From the IMG/VR virus record IMGVR_UViG_3300034736_000596, positions 1-21,400 of that record: a stretch of 21,400 bases of DNA; one strand, written 5' to 3'. Positions 6,307 to 13,411 of this stretch are shown piece after piece. Below the pieces are notes generated by a model. It did no database searches. It was given only the letters and a program-made list of their open reading frames with translations, and was not told the origin of the DNA. This stretch comes from a virus. Position 1 is the first letter of the stretch. The number at the start of each line of letters is the position of its first letter. The position numbers and the translations under genes are program-made.

Positions 6307-6334
6307 TTGACACAGTAGCCGATGCAGTTAATAT
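6307..6334 (+). promoter_or_regulatory. Rightward early promoter
   Basis: A consensus TTGACA (6307-6312) is followed after 16 bases by TAATAT (6329-6334). Transcription would start near 6341 and run into the nuclease-SSB-polymerase-helicase operon. The -35 box lies in the left operator and the start point in the right operator. Confidence 0.6.
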
Positions 6335-6339
6335 GTCAA
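6312..6339 (-). promoter_or_regulatory. Leftward early promoter
   Basis: On the minus strand a consensus TTGACA (6339-6334) is followed after 16 bases by TACTGT (6317-6312), a weak but usable -10. It would drive the Cro-like regulator and primase operon. It occupies the same DNA as the rightward promoter, so the two could not be bound by polymerase together. Confidence 0.5.
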
Positions 6340-6389
6340 CAACAGAAAGTTGATTATTTAAAGAAACATTATTCGGAAAAGGTAATTTT

Positions 6390-7517
6390 ATGAAACATGC
6401 AGCACTAGGAGCGTCTAAAGCGCACCGTTGGATGCGGTGTCCAGGTTCGATAATGTTGGAGTCCACATTTCCCGAGCAAACATCTTTCTTTGCAGCGGAA
6501 GGAACAGCCGCACACGCACTGGCCGAAGAGTGTCTGCTCAAGCAGAAGCCACCCGAACATTTTATAGGTGTGGAGTTTGAGGGCTTTATTGTTGATCAGG
6601 TGATGGCTAACCACGTTGCCACTTATGTCGATTTCTGCAACGGTCAGGAAGGTGATGAGAAGCACGTTGAACTGCGCGTAGATTACTCGCAGTGGGCAGC
6701 AGGCGGCTTTGGTACTTGTGATTTCGTAACCCTACACGACGGCATTCTGCACGTTATCGACCTGAAGTATGGGCAAGGCTTAAAGGTAAACGCTAACCGC
6801 AACGAGCAGTTAATGCTCTACGGATTAGGGGCTGCTTATGAGTTTATTGACCAAGTCGATACGGTCAGCATGACCATCGTGCAGCCACGGCTCGATCACA
6901 TTGACACCTACTCGATGAGGGCCAAAGACCTATTTAAGTGGGCTGACGAGGTTGTCAAGCCCGCCGCTTTGGCAACGATGCGTCCAGACCCTACCTTTAA
7001 CCCTACTAAAAAAGCGTGTCACTTTTGCAAAGCCAAACCAACTTGTCGGGCGTTAGCAAAGCACAACTACGATTTAACACTGGGGTCGTTCGACAATCTT
7101 GAAGAGCCGCTTTTAGTGCAGGTTCCACACACGATAAATGTTGAAGAGCTATCTAACCTACTGCCAAAAATGGACGCGCTTATAGGGTGGGCGCAAGGCG
7201 TTCAGAAACACGCGCACAAGCTTTTGCTAGATGGCGGCATCCTACCAAACTACAAACTGGTGTCTGGCAGAGGTCAGAGAAAGTGGATCGATCAAGATAT
7301 AGCGCAAGACCAACTCATCGAGATGTGCGGCGAAGAAGCCCTCATATCTAAACTCATTTCGCCAACTCAAGCTGAAAAGCTGCTTGGGAAGGCGAAGTAT
7401 GGAGAGATCGTCGATCTCATCCACAAACCCGAAGGTAGACCACAGCTTGCGCCGGACACAGACCCTCGTCCGGCTGTTAAGCCTAACGCTACTGAATACT
7501 TCAGCGACATAACTTAA
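6390..7517 (+). CDS. Cas4/RecB-like PD-(D/E)XK exonuclease (DUF2800)
   Basis: This 375-residue protein matches the DUF2800 phage family. Nuclease residues in view are H42 in EGTAAHALAEE, D111 in GFGTCDFV, D124 and K126 in VIDLKYG, and Q140. One cysteine near the N-terminus (C17, RWMRCPGS) and three after the core (C210, C213, C219 in CHFCKAKPTC) match the layout of the iron-sulphur cluster in Cas4 and AddB nucleases, so a 4Fe-4S site is predicted. It probably resects DNA ends for recombination or replication. It is the first gene of the rightward operon, with AAAAGG before the ATG, and is followed by the ssDNA-binding protein gene, its usual neighbour in phages. Confidence 0.85.
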   Translation: MKHAALGASKAHRWMRCPGSIMLESTFPEQTSFFAAEGTAAHALAEECLLKQKPPEHFIGVEFEGFIVDQVMANHVATYVDFCNGQEGDEKHVELRVDYSQWAAGGFGTCDFVTLHDGILHVIDLKYGQGLKVNANRNEQLMLYGLGAAYEFIDQVDTVSMTIVQPRLDHIDTYSMRAKDLFKWADEVVKPAALATMRPDPTFNPTKKACHFCKAKPTCRALAKHNYDLTLGSFDNLEEPLLVQVPHTINVEELSNLLPKMDALIGWAQGVQKHAHKLLLDGGILPNYKLVSGRGQRKWIDQDIAQDQLIEMCGEEALISKLISPTQAEKLLGKAKYGEIVDLIHKPEGRPQLAPDTDPRPAVKPNATEYFSDIT

Positions 7518-7539
7518 AATCTTACTAGGTAAAATCATA

Positions 7540-8088
7540 ATGAGCATTATTACACTTAAAAATGTACGACTATCCTTTCCACAAATCTGGTCAGCAAAGG
7601 CGTTTAACGAAGGTCAGACACCGAAGTTTTCAGCCAACTTTTTGCTTGATAAAGAAGGCAACATAGATCAAATCGATGCTATCAAAAAAGCGATTAAGCA
7701 GGCAGCTACTGTCCATTTTAACGGCGAGATACCGAAGGGTTTAAAGACGTTTTTAAACGATGGCGAAGAGAAGGCATACGATGGTTATGACGGCGCTATG
7801 TATGTGTCTACATCTGGCAAGAACAGACCAACAATCATTGATCGTGACCGCACACCCCTAGTTGAAGAAGATGGTAAGCCATACGCAGGATGTTACGTCA
7901 ACGCCGCCATCAGCCTTTGGATTATGGATAACAAATGGGGTAAGAAAATAAACGCAAACCTCGTTGGAATCCAGTTTGTAAAAGATGGCTCAAGCTTCGG
8001 CTCTGGCGCTGTAGCTGCGGAAACAATCTTCGATGACATCAGCAGCGAGCAAGCAGCAGACGCAGCCGATGATGATTTTCTTAGCTAA
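7540..8088 (+). CDS. Phage single-stranded DNA-binding protein (DUF2815)
   Basis: The 182-residue product is recognisable as the DUF2815 / Enc34-type ssDNA-binding family, an OB-fold group functionally similar to T7 gp2.5. Typical elements are the opening TLKNVRLSFPQIW, a long lysine-bearing middle, CYVNAAISLWIMDNKWGKKINANLVGIQF, and an acidic tail ending DDDFLS. The tail probably docks partner enzymes, as in other SSBs. It should coat ssDNA made by the helicase and nuclease. It lies 22 bases after the nuclease gene. An operator of the CAAC-N5-GTTG type follows its stop codon. Confidence 0.85.
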   Translation: MSIITLKNVRLSFPQIWSAKAFNEGQTPKFSANFLLDKEGNIDQIDAIKKAIKQAATVHFNGEIPKGLKTFLNDGEEKAYDGYDGAMYVSTSGKNRPTIIDRDRTPLVEEDGKPYAGCYVNAAISLWIMDNKWGKKINANLVGIQFVKDGSSFGSGAVAAETIFDDISSEQAADAADDDFLS

Positions 8089-8093
8089 ACCAT

Positions 8094-8110
8094 TACAACT
8101 TTTGGTTGTA
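8094..8110. promoter_or_regulatory. Operator between the ssDNA-binding protein gene and polymerase genes
   Basis: TACAAC-TTTTG-GTTGTA (8094-8110) is an uninterrupted inverted repeat containing the CAAC-N5-GTTG core at 8096-8108. It begins 6 bases after the upstream stop codon. A TATATA stretch follows, but no convincing -35/-10 pair was found, so it may act as a roadblock or on a cryptic promoter. Confidence 0.55.
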
Positions 8111-8157
8111 TATACGACAAACGTGCGGCGGCAATGTAGCGCCGCACAGGGACTAAA

Positions 8158-8448
8158 ATGAAAGCAACTTTGAGCTATCCGTATCTGGGTGAACGATTCC
8201 CCGATTTAAACGCCACCGTGGTGGTTGTAAAAGACATGGCTGCACTTGCCGACATTCCGTACATGCTTTTGAAGAATCGCATGGGAATGAAGAGGACGCG
8301 GACTGAGCAAGATATTAGCGTCTTTATCACCGACACAGATTTGCTCCCACGCCGAAAAACCTCGCCGAAAAAAGGTCGCAGGCAAGGTCGCAAAACACCT
8401 GCAAGTCAAAGCATCAGTGCGATTTGGCTACGGAAACCCATAATATGA
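8158..8448 (+). CDS. Small basic protein, possible helix-turn-helix
   Basis: The 96-residue product is not firmly recognised. Its middle (ALADIPYMLLKNRMGMKR) resembles the short helix-turn-helix found in small phage proteins, where a G-[IV]-[PS]-x-x-T-[LI]-x-x-R pattern is usual. The C-terminal third is strongly basic (PRRKTSPKKGRRQGRK). It could bind nucleic acid. AGGGA precedes the ATG at proper distance. The stop overlaps the DNA polymerase start as ATGA, so the two are probably translationally coupled. A regulatory role or a polymerase accessory role are both possible. Confidence 0.6.
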   Translation: MKATLSYPYLGERFPDLNATVVVVKDMAALADIPYMLLKNRMGMKRTRTEQDISVFITDTDLLPRRKTSPKKGRRQGRKTPASQSISAIWLRKPII

Positions 8449-10340
8449 ACATATCACTCGATTTTGAGACGTACTCAGAGTGCGACATTTTTAAGGCGGG
8501 CGCATACGCGTATGCTGACCACCACTCCACCGAAGTTTTGTGCATGGCATGGGCTGTTAATGACGAACCCGCTACGTTGTGGACACCTGACATGGCACCG
8601 CCGCACAGGCTCCTAGATTTAATTCATCAAGGCGCAACTGTTTGGGCCTGGAACTCTTTTTTTGAGATGGCTATATGGAATCTCGTTTTGAAATGGGAAC
8701 CCGTTCCTATCGAGCAGTGGCGTGACACCGCCGCACTCGCAGCCGCACAGGCGTACCCCAGAGCTTTGGGTAAATGCGGTGAGGCACTTGGACTTGATGG
8801 CGATGACGCAAAGTCAAAGCGCGGAAAGCTATTAATACAAAGACTCTGCAAACCGTATCGCGGTGAGCGTGTACTTGACGCTGGCATGTACCAAGAGTTG
8901 TACGACTACTGCTTACAAGACGTTGTCGCGGAGCGTGAGATTCGACACAGGCTCCGAAGCCTCAGAGGCGTTGAAAGTAAAGTTTGGGAGACTGACCAGG
9001 CCATTAATTGGCGTGGTGTACGCTTGGATAGAGAGTCTATCGTCAACGGCCTAGGGATTATTGAAAAGCACAGCAGCGCGATGAATAAGCGCGTTGAGGT
9101 TTTGACGGGCGGGGTAATCGACTCCACGGGATCACGCGCAAAAGCGATGCTTTGGTGCGCCTCACAAAATTACCCACTTGTAAAATACGACAAAGCGGCA
9201 ATCGCTGACGCGCTTGCAGATGACCAATGCCCACCGCTAGTAAAAGAGTTCCTAGGCATACGCCAGAGCCTGTCGCGCTCCTCAACTAAAAAGTACAGCG
9301 CCATGCTGGACTGCCTTGGCAAAGACGGTCGAGTGCATGGATGCTTGATGTATCACGGAGCTTCCACAGGTCGGTGGTCAGGCCGTCACGTTAACCCGCA
9401 AAACTTACCACGGCCAACCATCGACGATGTGGATGCTTGCATTGAAGAGATGAAAGCTCAAGACCCTACAGCTATTAGCGGTGAGCCGATGGAGGCGTTA
9501 GCTTCGTGCTTGCGTGGAATGCTGATTGCATCAGATGATCACCGCTTAATCGTGTCTGACTACGCAAGTATAGAGGCCCGCGCTTTAGCATGGCTAGCCG
9601 ATCACGCTGATGTGTTGCAGACTTTTCGTGATGGCAAGGACATTTACAAAGCAACAGCATCGGGCATGTTCAACGTCCCATATGACCAAATTGATTACGA
9701 CCAACGCTTTGTTGGCAAGGTCGCCACGTTGGCCCTTGGATATCAAGGTGGTGTTCGCGCATTTCAGAAAATGTCTGAAGCGTATGGTACTGAAGTATCA
9801 GAAGTCCAGGCACTCAAAATCCGCAACGATTGGCGGGATGCAAACGCCCCTATCGTTCAACTGTGGGTGGATGTTGAGAAGGCGGCCCGCAACGCTATCA
9901 GCTATACCGGCCAAGCTTATGATGCGGCTAAAGGCACTTTTCGGGTTGTCGGCGGTGACCTGCTGTTTAAACTTCCAAGCGGTCGGATTCTTAGCTTTCC
10001 AGAGGCCAGTCTGACGCAAGGCGAGCGGCTCATGGAAATTAAATATAAAGGTATGAACAACCACACTCACCGCTGGGGTGAAATAAAAGCATATGGCGGT
10101 TCATTGGTTCAGTCGATCACTCAAGCTGTTGCCAGAGACATTCTTGCCGAAGCAATTTTAAGACTTGAAGCTGCCGATTACCCCGTTGTTCTGCATGTCC
10201 ACGATGAGATCGTTGGCGATGTGCCAAATGACTTTGGATCACTAGAAGAGTTTGAGCGACTGATGTGCGTTTTGCCTGACTGGGCTGCAGGTATGCCCGT
10301 TGAAGCTGAAGGCTATGAATCGAAACGATATAGGAAATAG
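8445..10340 (+). CDS. Family A DNA polymerase with 3'-5' exonuclease
   Basis: This 631-residue replicative polymerase lacks the 5'-nuclease domain of bacterial Pol I. The proofreading domain shows D6 and E8 (LDFETYS), N70/E74 (WNSFFE) and YCLQDV at 155-160. The polymerase part shows TGRWSGRHVNPQNLPRP (308-324), motif A DYASIEAR (372-379), motif B R421, K425 and Y433 (RFVGKVATLALGYQGG), and motif C HDE (586-588). All expected catalytic residues are present. An earlier TTG (8424) is in frame, but ATG 8445 places DFET at the usual distance from the N-terminus and gives a 4-base ATGA overlap with the preceding gene. It copies the phage genome together with the primase-helicase and ssDNA-binding protein. 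Confidence 0.95.
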   Translation: MNISLDFETYSECDIFKAGAYAYADHHSTEVLCMAWAVNDEPATLWTPDMAPPHRLLDLIHQGATVWAWNSFFEMAIWNLVLKWEPVPIEQWRDTAALAAAQAYPRALGKCGEALGLDGDDAKSKRGKLLIQRLCKPYRGERVLDAGMYQELYDYCLQDVVAEREIRHRLRSLRGVESKVWETDQAINWRGVRLDRESIVNGLGIIEKHSSAMNKRVEVLTGGVIDSTGSRAKAMLWCASQNYPLVKYDKAAIADALADDQCPPLVKEFLGIRQSLSRSSTKKYSAMLDCLGKDGRVHGCLMYHGASTGRWSGRHVNPQNLPRPTIDDVDACIEEMKAQDPTAISGEPMEALASCLRGMLIASDDHRLIVSDYASIEARALAWLADHADVLQTFRDGKDIYKATASGMFNVPYDQIDYDQRFVGKVATLALGYQGGVRAFQKMSEAYGTEVSEVQALKIRNDWRDANAPIVQLWVDVEKAARNAISYTGQAYDAAKGTFRVVGGDLLFKLPSGRILSFPEASLTQGERLMEIKYKGMNNHTHRWGEIKAYGGSLVQSITQAVARDILAEAILRLEAADYPVVLHVHDEIVGDVPNDFGSLEEFERLMCVLPDWAAGMPVEAEGYESKRYRK

Positions 10341-10343
10341 CGA

Positions 10344-10679
10344 ATGGATACGTTAGATTTTGATAACAACGACCCAACCAACCACTGTTCTCCCAATATG
10401 AAAATTGGAACGACTGTCAGAGAATCAACTATTGAAACTAAGGTTACCGCTAACGCAAAGGCTAACGGGTGGCTATCTTATAAATGGGTGTCACCCTCAC
10501 AGCGTGGAGTTCCAGACCGCATGTATTTTAAGAATGGATCATTAGTGATCGTTGAGTTTAAAGGGCCAGGTAAGCTACCGACCCCGTACCAGCAGGCAAT
10601 CCATAGAAAGTTAAAGGCTGTCGGCTTTATCGTACATATCATAGATGATATTGAAAAAGGGAAAGCGTTGCTATGTTAG
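10344..10679 (+). CDS. VRR-NUC domain nuclease
   Basis: The 111-residue protein is a stand-alone VRR-NUC nuclease of the PD-(D/E)XK superfamily. Expected active-site residues are E31, D58 (RGVPDRM at 54-60), E71 and K73 (VEFKGPG) and Q83. Family members act on branched DNA such as Holliday-type or flap structures. AGGAAAT before ATG 10344 supports this start; an internal ATG at 10398 would leave a more typical N-terminus and remains possible. The gene follows the polymerase by 3 bases and overlaps the helicase gene by 7. That order is common in phages and suggests nuclease and helicase act together in recombination or fork processing. Confidence 0.88.
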   Translation: MDTLDFDNNDPTNHCSPNMKIGTTVRESTIETKVTANAKANGWLSYKWVSPSQRGVPDRMYFKNGSLVIVEFKGPGKLPTPYQQAIHRKLKAVGFIVHIIDDIEKGKALLC

Positions 10680-12025
10680 ACCGCAAAAACCTACACCCGT
10701 ACCAAGAAAAAGCTGTCCAGTTCGTGAAGGACAACCCGAAGGCCGCGCTATGGATCGACATGGGATTAGGTAAAACAGTCTCAACGCTCACAGCCTTATC
10801 TGACTTGATTGATCAGAAAGTGATCAAAAAGACGCTAATTATCGCGCCCCTGCGCGTCTCAAATCACACTTGGCCAGCAGAGATACACAACTGGAAGCAT
10901 ACGAGCGCGTTAAATTACACGATTTTGAGCGGTTTAACCCCGAAAAAGCGTGAAGCGGCAATCGATAGAGACACCGACATCCACATTATTAATCGTGAAA
11001 ACATACCGTGGCTCGTCGAGCAGTTAGGCCAAAGGTGGCCATACGACTGCGTTGTGATTGACGAGAGCAGCAGCTTTAAGTCTCACACATCTAAGCGATG
11101 GAAGGCGCTGCGTAAAATATTAGGTAAGGTTAGCCGAATGGTATTGCTCACAGGCACACCCGCTCCAAACTCGTTACTGGAGCTTTGGCCGCAATTCTAT
11201 TTGCTCGATAAAGGTGATCGCCTGGAGAAAACCAGAGGTAAGTTTCTATCAAAATACTGCACAGCCGTGGGCAATCCGCAATGGAATCAGTGGGTTGTTA
11301 CACCTAGTCGCGCTCAAGAAATACACAGTGCCGTGGCCGACATCGCTCTAGTGATGAATGCAGAAGACTACCTGCAGCTTCCAGAGCGTGTAGACATAAA
11401 GGTCTCAGTCGCCCTGCCCCCATCAGCGCGGTCGTTATACGAGGATATGAAGAAAGATTTTATTATTCAGTACGAGGGCGGGGAGGTCTTGGCGGTTAAC
11501 GCCGCCGTCCAAGTTGGAAAGTTGATGCAGATTGCCAATGGTAATATCTATGAAGAGGATGGTGAATATGTCCGTATGCATTGTGAAAAGTTTGACGCGC
11601 TCGAAGAGATTATTGACAGCACCAACGAGCCAATCCTCATAGCGTACAACTTTAAATCTGATTTAGCTGAACTGCGGCTACTGTACCCAGATTCGGAGGT
11701 CATCGGCAGAGACCCAACCGTCATCGACAGATGGAATGCAGGCAAAATTCCGATCCTGCTTGCACACCCCGCAAGTGCAGGACACGGGTTAAACCTGCAA
11801 AAAGGTGGGAGCATAATAGTATGGTTCGGCCTCACCTGGTCTCTAGAGTTGTATCAGCAGTTTAACGCCAGACTGCATCGCCAGGGGCAAGAAAAACCTG
11901 TGCGAATCTTCCACATAATGGCCGATCAAACCGCCGATCAAGCTGTGTTTGAAGCACTGACTAGCAAGAAAGATAATCAAGACCTGCTACTTAATGTTGT
12001 TGAGTCATTAAAAAATAACAAATAA
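10673..12025 (+). CDS. SNF2-type DEAD-box helicase/translocase
   Basis: The 450-residue protein is a superfamily 2 helicase of SNF2 style. Motifs in order are Q-like HPYQ (8-11), Walker A DMGLGKT (29-35), DES Walker B (130-132), TGTPAPN (160-166), a helicase C domain with LLAHPASAGHGLNLQ, and motif VI QQFNARLHRQGQ (395-406) with R400 and R403. Such phage proteins are thought to translocate on duplex or branched DNA and remodel forks. The start overlaps the VRR-NUC gene, so expression is coupled. It is the last gene of the rightward replication operon; an operator and a new promoter follow the stop. Confidence 0.92.
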   Translation: MLDRKNLHPYQEKAVQFVKDNPKAALWIDMGLGKTVSTLTALSDLIDQKVIKKTLIIAPLRVSNHTWPAEIHNWKHTSALNYTILSGLTPKKREAAIDRDTDIHIINRENIPWLVEQLGQRWPYDCVVIDESSSFKSHTSKRWKALRKILGKVSRMVLLTGTPAPNSLLELWPQFYLLDKGDRLEKTRGKFLSKYCTAVGNPQWNQWVVTPSRAQEIHSAVADIALVMNAEDYLQLPERVDIKVSVALPPSARSLYEDMKKDFIIQYEGGEVLAVNAAVQVGKLMQIANGNIYEEDGEYVRMHCEKFDALEEIIDSTNEPILIAYNFKSDLAELRLLYPDSEVIGRDPTVIDRWNAGKIPILLAHPASAGHGLNLQKGGSIIVWFGLTWSLELYQQFNARLHRQGQEKPVRIFHIMADQTADQAVFEALTSKKDNQDLLLNVVESLKNNK

Positions 12026-12030
12026 ACTTA

Positions 12031-12069
12031 CAACTCTAAGTTGACTAAGCATCTTTTAGGGGTTACTAT
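12031..12069 (+). promoter_or_regulatory. Operator and promoter of the putative repressor gene
   Basis: CAAC-TCTAA-GTTG (12031-12043) overlaps the -35 box TTGACT (12041-12046). A 17-base spacer then leads to TACTAT (12064-12069), placing the transcript start near 12076. The downstream gene encodes a helix-turn-helix protein, so this looks like an autoregulated repressor promoter, independent of the rightward operon. Confidence 0.65.
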
Positions 12070-12099
12070 CTCGCTGAATCAACGAACAGAGTGTGTGAG

Positions 12100-12708
12100 A
12101 TGGAATTTCATCAGAGACTTACAAAAGCAGCCGGTAACTCTTCACAAATACCGGAGTACGGAATGGGCCGTCAAACTTTTATAGCAAAAGAGTTAGGCGT
12201 ATCACAAGAAGCTGTCAGAAAATGGTTTGCGGGCGAATCAAAACCGCGATCCGCAGCGATGGCGAAATTAGCTACGCTGTTAGACGTAGAGCTGGTTTGG
12301 TTATCGCTGGGCGTGGATTATTCGGAGACAAACTCTAATAGGGTTATGGCGCGGAGGCAAGACGCAGGAATGTACGCACTGACATCATATCTAATCTATA
12401 GCGGATACAATGTTGCGTTTACATTTGATGAGTCTGATAAAAGTGACCTTACCGCCATGCGTAACGGTCAAATTACAAAATTCAGAACCCACACTGTGGA
12501 ACAAACTACCGGAGCGATTGAGGCTTTGGCAGCACCAACAGGGTCTATAGTAGATGTAGCGTGTGTTATAAACACAAATTTAGGTTTCGGAATTGAGTTT
12601 TTAGACATATCGAATTTGATGGGTACTGGTTCCTTACAACTTAAAGCCCCAAGCAAAACGGGCATCTATAAAATCGGTAAAGACGTAGTTAAACAACTTC
12701 AACTGTAA
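12100..12708 (+). CDS. Helix-turn-helix regulator, candidate lysogeny repressor
   Basis: The 202-residue protein has an XRE/CI-type helix-turn-helix at about residues 24-50 (RQTFIAKELGVSQEAVRKWFAG) and the continuation KLATLLDVELVWLSLG, as in CI-like repressors. The C-terminal 120 residues are not recognised. They lack the Ser/Lys layout of S24 self-cleaving repressors, so RecA-driven autocleavage is not expected. The start could instead be GTG 12091; neither has a strong ribosome binding site, and the leader from the promoter is short. Its own promoter carries the same operator found across the early region, which supports it as the regulator of the set. Repressor function is inferred. Confidence 0.7.
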   Translation: MEFHQRLTKAAGNSSQIPEYGMGRQTFIAKELGVSQEAVRKWFAGESKPRSAAMAKLATLLDVELVWLSLGVDYSETNSNRVMARRQDAGMYALTSYLIYSGYNVAFTFDESDKSDLTAMRNGQITKFRTHTVEQTTGAIEALAAPTGSIVDVACVINTNLGFGIEFLDISNLMGTGSLQLKAPSKTGIYKIGKDVVKQLQL

Positions 12709-12722
12709 AAAGGATTATTCAA

Positions 12723-12938
12723 ATGACAAAACCGTACTATTCATTGGCAGAGTTAGCTGAACTATTCGGGCTGACTCCGAAATCGCTACTTAACTCTGTC
12801 GGCGCAGAGCGTTTCCCCGTTCCGACCTACAAAATTGGTAAGTCGAGAGTAGCAGACAAGGTTGTTGTGTCAGCGTATTTCGACAAACACCAGCAAGAAG
12901 GACTAGCTGAGATTGCAGGAAGCTCTTTTTTTGATTAA
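12723..12938 (+). CDS. PrtN/AlpA-like activator or excisionase
   Basis: The 71-residue protein has a winged helix-turn-helix pattern, YYSLAELAELFGLTPKSLLN, followed by FPVPTYKIGKSRVADKVVVSAYFDKH. It resembles the pyocin activator PrtN and AlpA/excisionase-type proteins, which bind DNA near integrase or prophage promoters. AAGGA lies just before the ATG and the gap to the regulator gene is 14 bases, so the two share a transcript. Proximity to the integrase would suit an excisionase; similarity to PrtN would suit a transcription activator. The sequence alone does not separate these. Confidence 0.65.
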   Translation: MTKPYYSLAELAELFGLTPKSLLNSVGAERFPVPTYKIGKSRVADKVVVSAYFDKHQQEGLAEIAGSSFFD

Positions 12939-12943
12939 CGTAT

Positions 12944-12956
12944 CAACAATAAGTTT
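12944..12956. promoter_or_regulatory. Operator-like site, one mismatch
   Basis: CAAC-AATAA-GTTT matches CAAC-N5-GTTG except for the last base. It lies 6 bases after the stop of the PrtN-like gene and upstream of the DUF3310 gene, the same kind of intergenic position as the perfect copies. Confidence 0.35.
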
Positions 12957-13119
12957 TATATGCAATTTACTATTGCCTATCTATTCAGTATTGAGTAGAA
13001 TTTATTATGGCACACGAACTGCCACTTAGGAAACTGATGTTTACATATTAACTAAGACGATTTGGGAGAGGATTATTAATAATCAAAATAACAAACAAGA
13101 TATAGACCCACCAGACGCA

Positions 13120-13362
13120 ATGGTCGTTACCCCGCCACACTACAACGCGACATCGATTGAGGCGATAACGTACATTGAAGATTCGTTAGGAAGTGGTTAC
13201 GGTTTTTTCTTGGAGGGAAATGTTAAAAAGTACCTCCACCGCTGGCGACATAAGTCCGAGGATCAAGCTGGAAGGGTTCAAGACCTAGAAAAAGCAGCGT
13301 GGTTCTTAGCAAAATTAATTAAGGATGTTCAAGAACACGATGTTCCAACCTGTCATGACTAA
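13120..13362 (+). CDS. DUF3310 family protein (related to T7 gp1.7)
   Basis: The 80-residue product has the DUF3310 signature: PPHYN, IEAITYIEDSLG, GFFLEGNVKKYLHRWRHK and DLEKAAWFLAKLI. The family is related to T7 gp1.7, a nucleotide kinase, and is presumed to act in nucleotide metabolism. The first ATG (13120) has no ribosome binding site. The frame upstream stays open with protein-like sequence (NNKQDIDPPDAMVV) up to ATT 13075, which has GGAG 6 bases before it, so the real start may be that rare codon (95 residues). It is the last gene of the rightward block, ahead of a bidirectional terminator. Family is fairly sure; start is uncertain. Confidence 0.8.
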   Translation: MVVTPPHYNATSIEAITYIEDSLGSGYGFFLEGNVKKYLHRWRHKSEDQAGRVQDLEKAAWFLAKLIKDVQEHDVPTCHD

Positions 13363-13371
13363 TCATGATAC

Positions 13372-13399
13372 AAAAAAAAGGGGCGCAAGCCCCTTTTTT
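13372..13399. terminator. Bidirectional rho-independent terminator
   Basis: A GGGGC-GCAA-GCCCC hairpin (13380-13393) with a GCAA tetraloop is flanked by eight A residues on the left and six T residues on the right. It can therefore stop transcription from both sides. It lies between the convergent DUF3310 and integrase genes. Confidence 0.9.
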
Positions 13400-13411
13400 A
13401 TCGTCTAAAAC

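Larger units (their letters stand above)
6293..6353. promoter_or_regulatory. Inverted pair of 20-bp operators in the divergent switch region
   Basis: The 20 bases at 6293-6312 and the reverse complement of 6334-6353 agree at 19 of 20 positions; their centres are 41 bases apart (about four turns). Each is itself palindromic, TCAAC-N8-GTTGA. The right copy contains a perfect CAAC-N5-GTTG (6340-6352) and the left copy one with a single mismatch (6294-6306). The pair overlaps both divergent promoters and most likely binds the phage repressor and/or Cro-like protein cooperatively. Confidence 0.75.

Noticed and set aside
9610-10014. 134-residue plus-strand frame inside the DNA polymerase gene
   Set aside because: It lies in another frame within a polymerase whose motifs A, B and C are all intact, so it is neither a gene nor a sign of frameshift.
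13007-13051. 14-codon leader peptide before the DUF3310 gene
   Set aside because: ATG present, but the nearest GAG is too far for a clear ribosome binding site and there is no attenuator hairpin.
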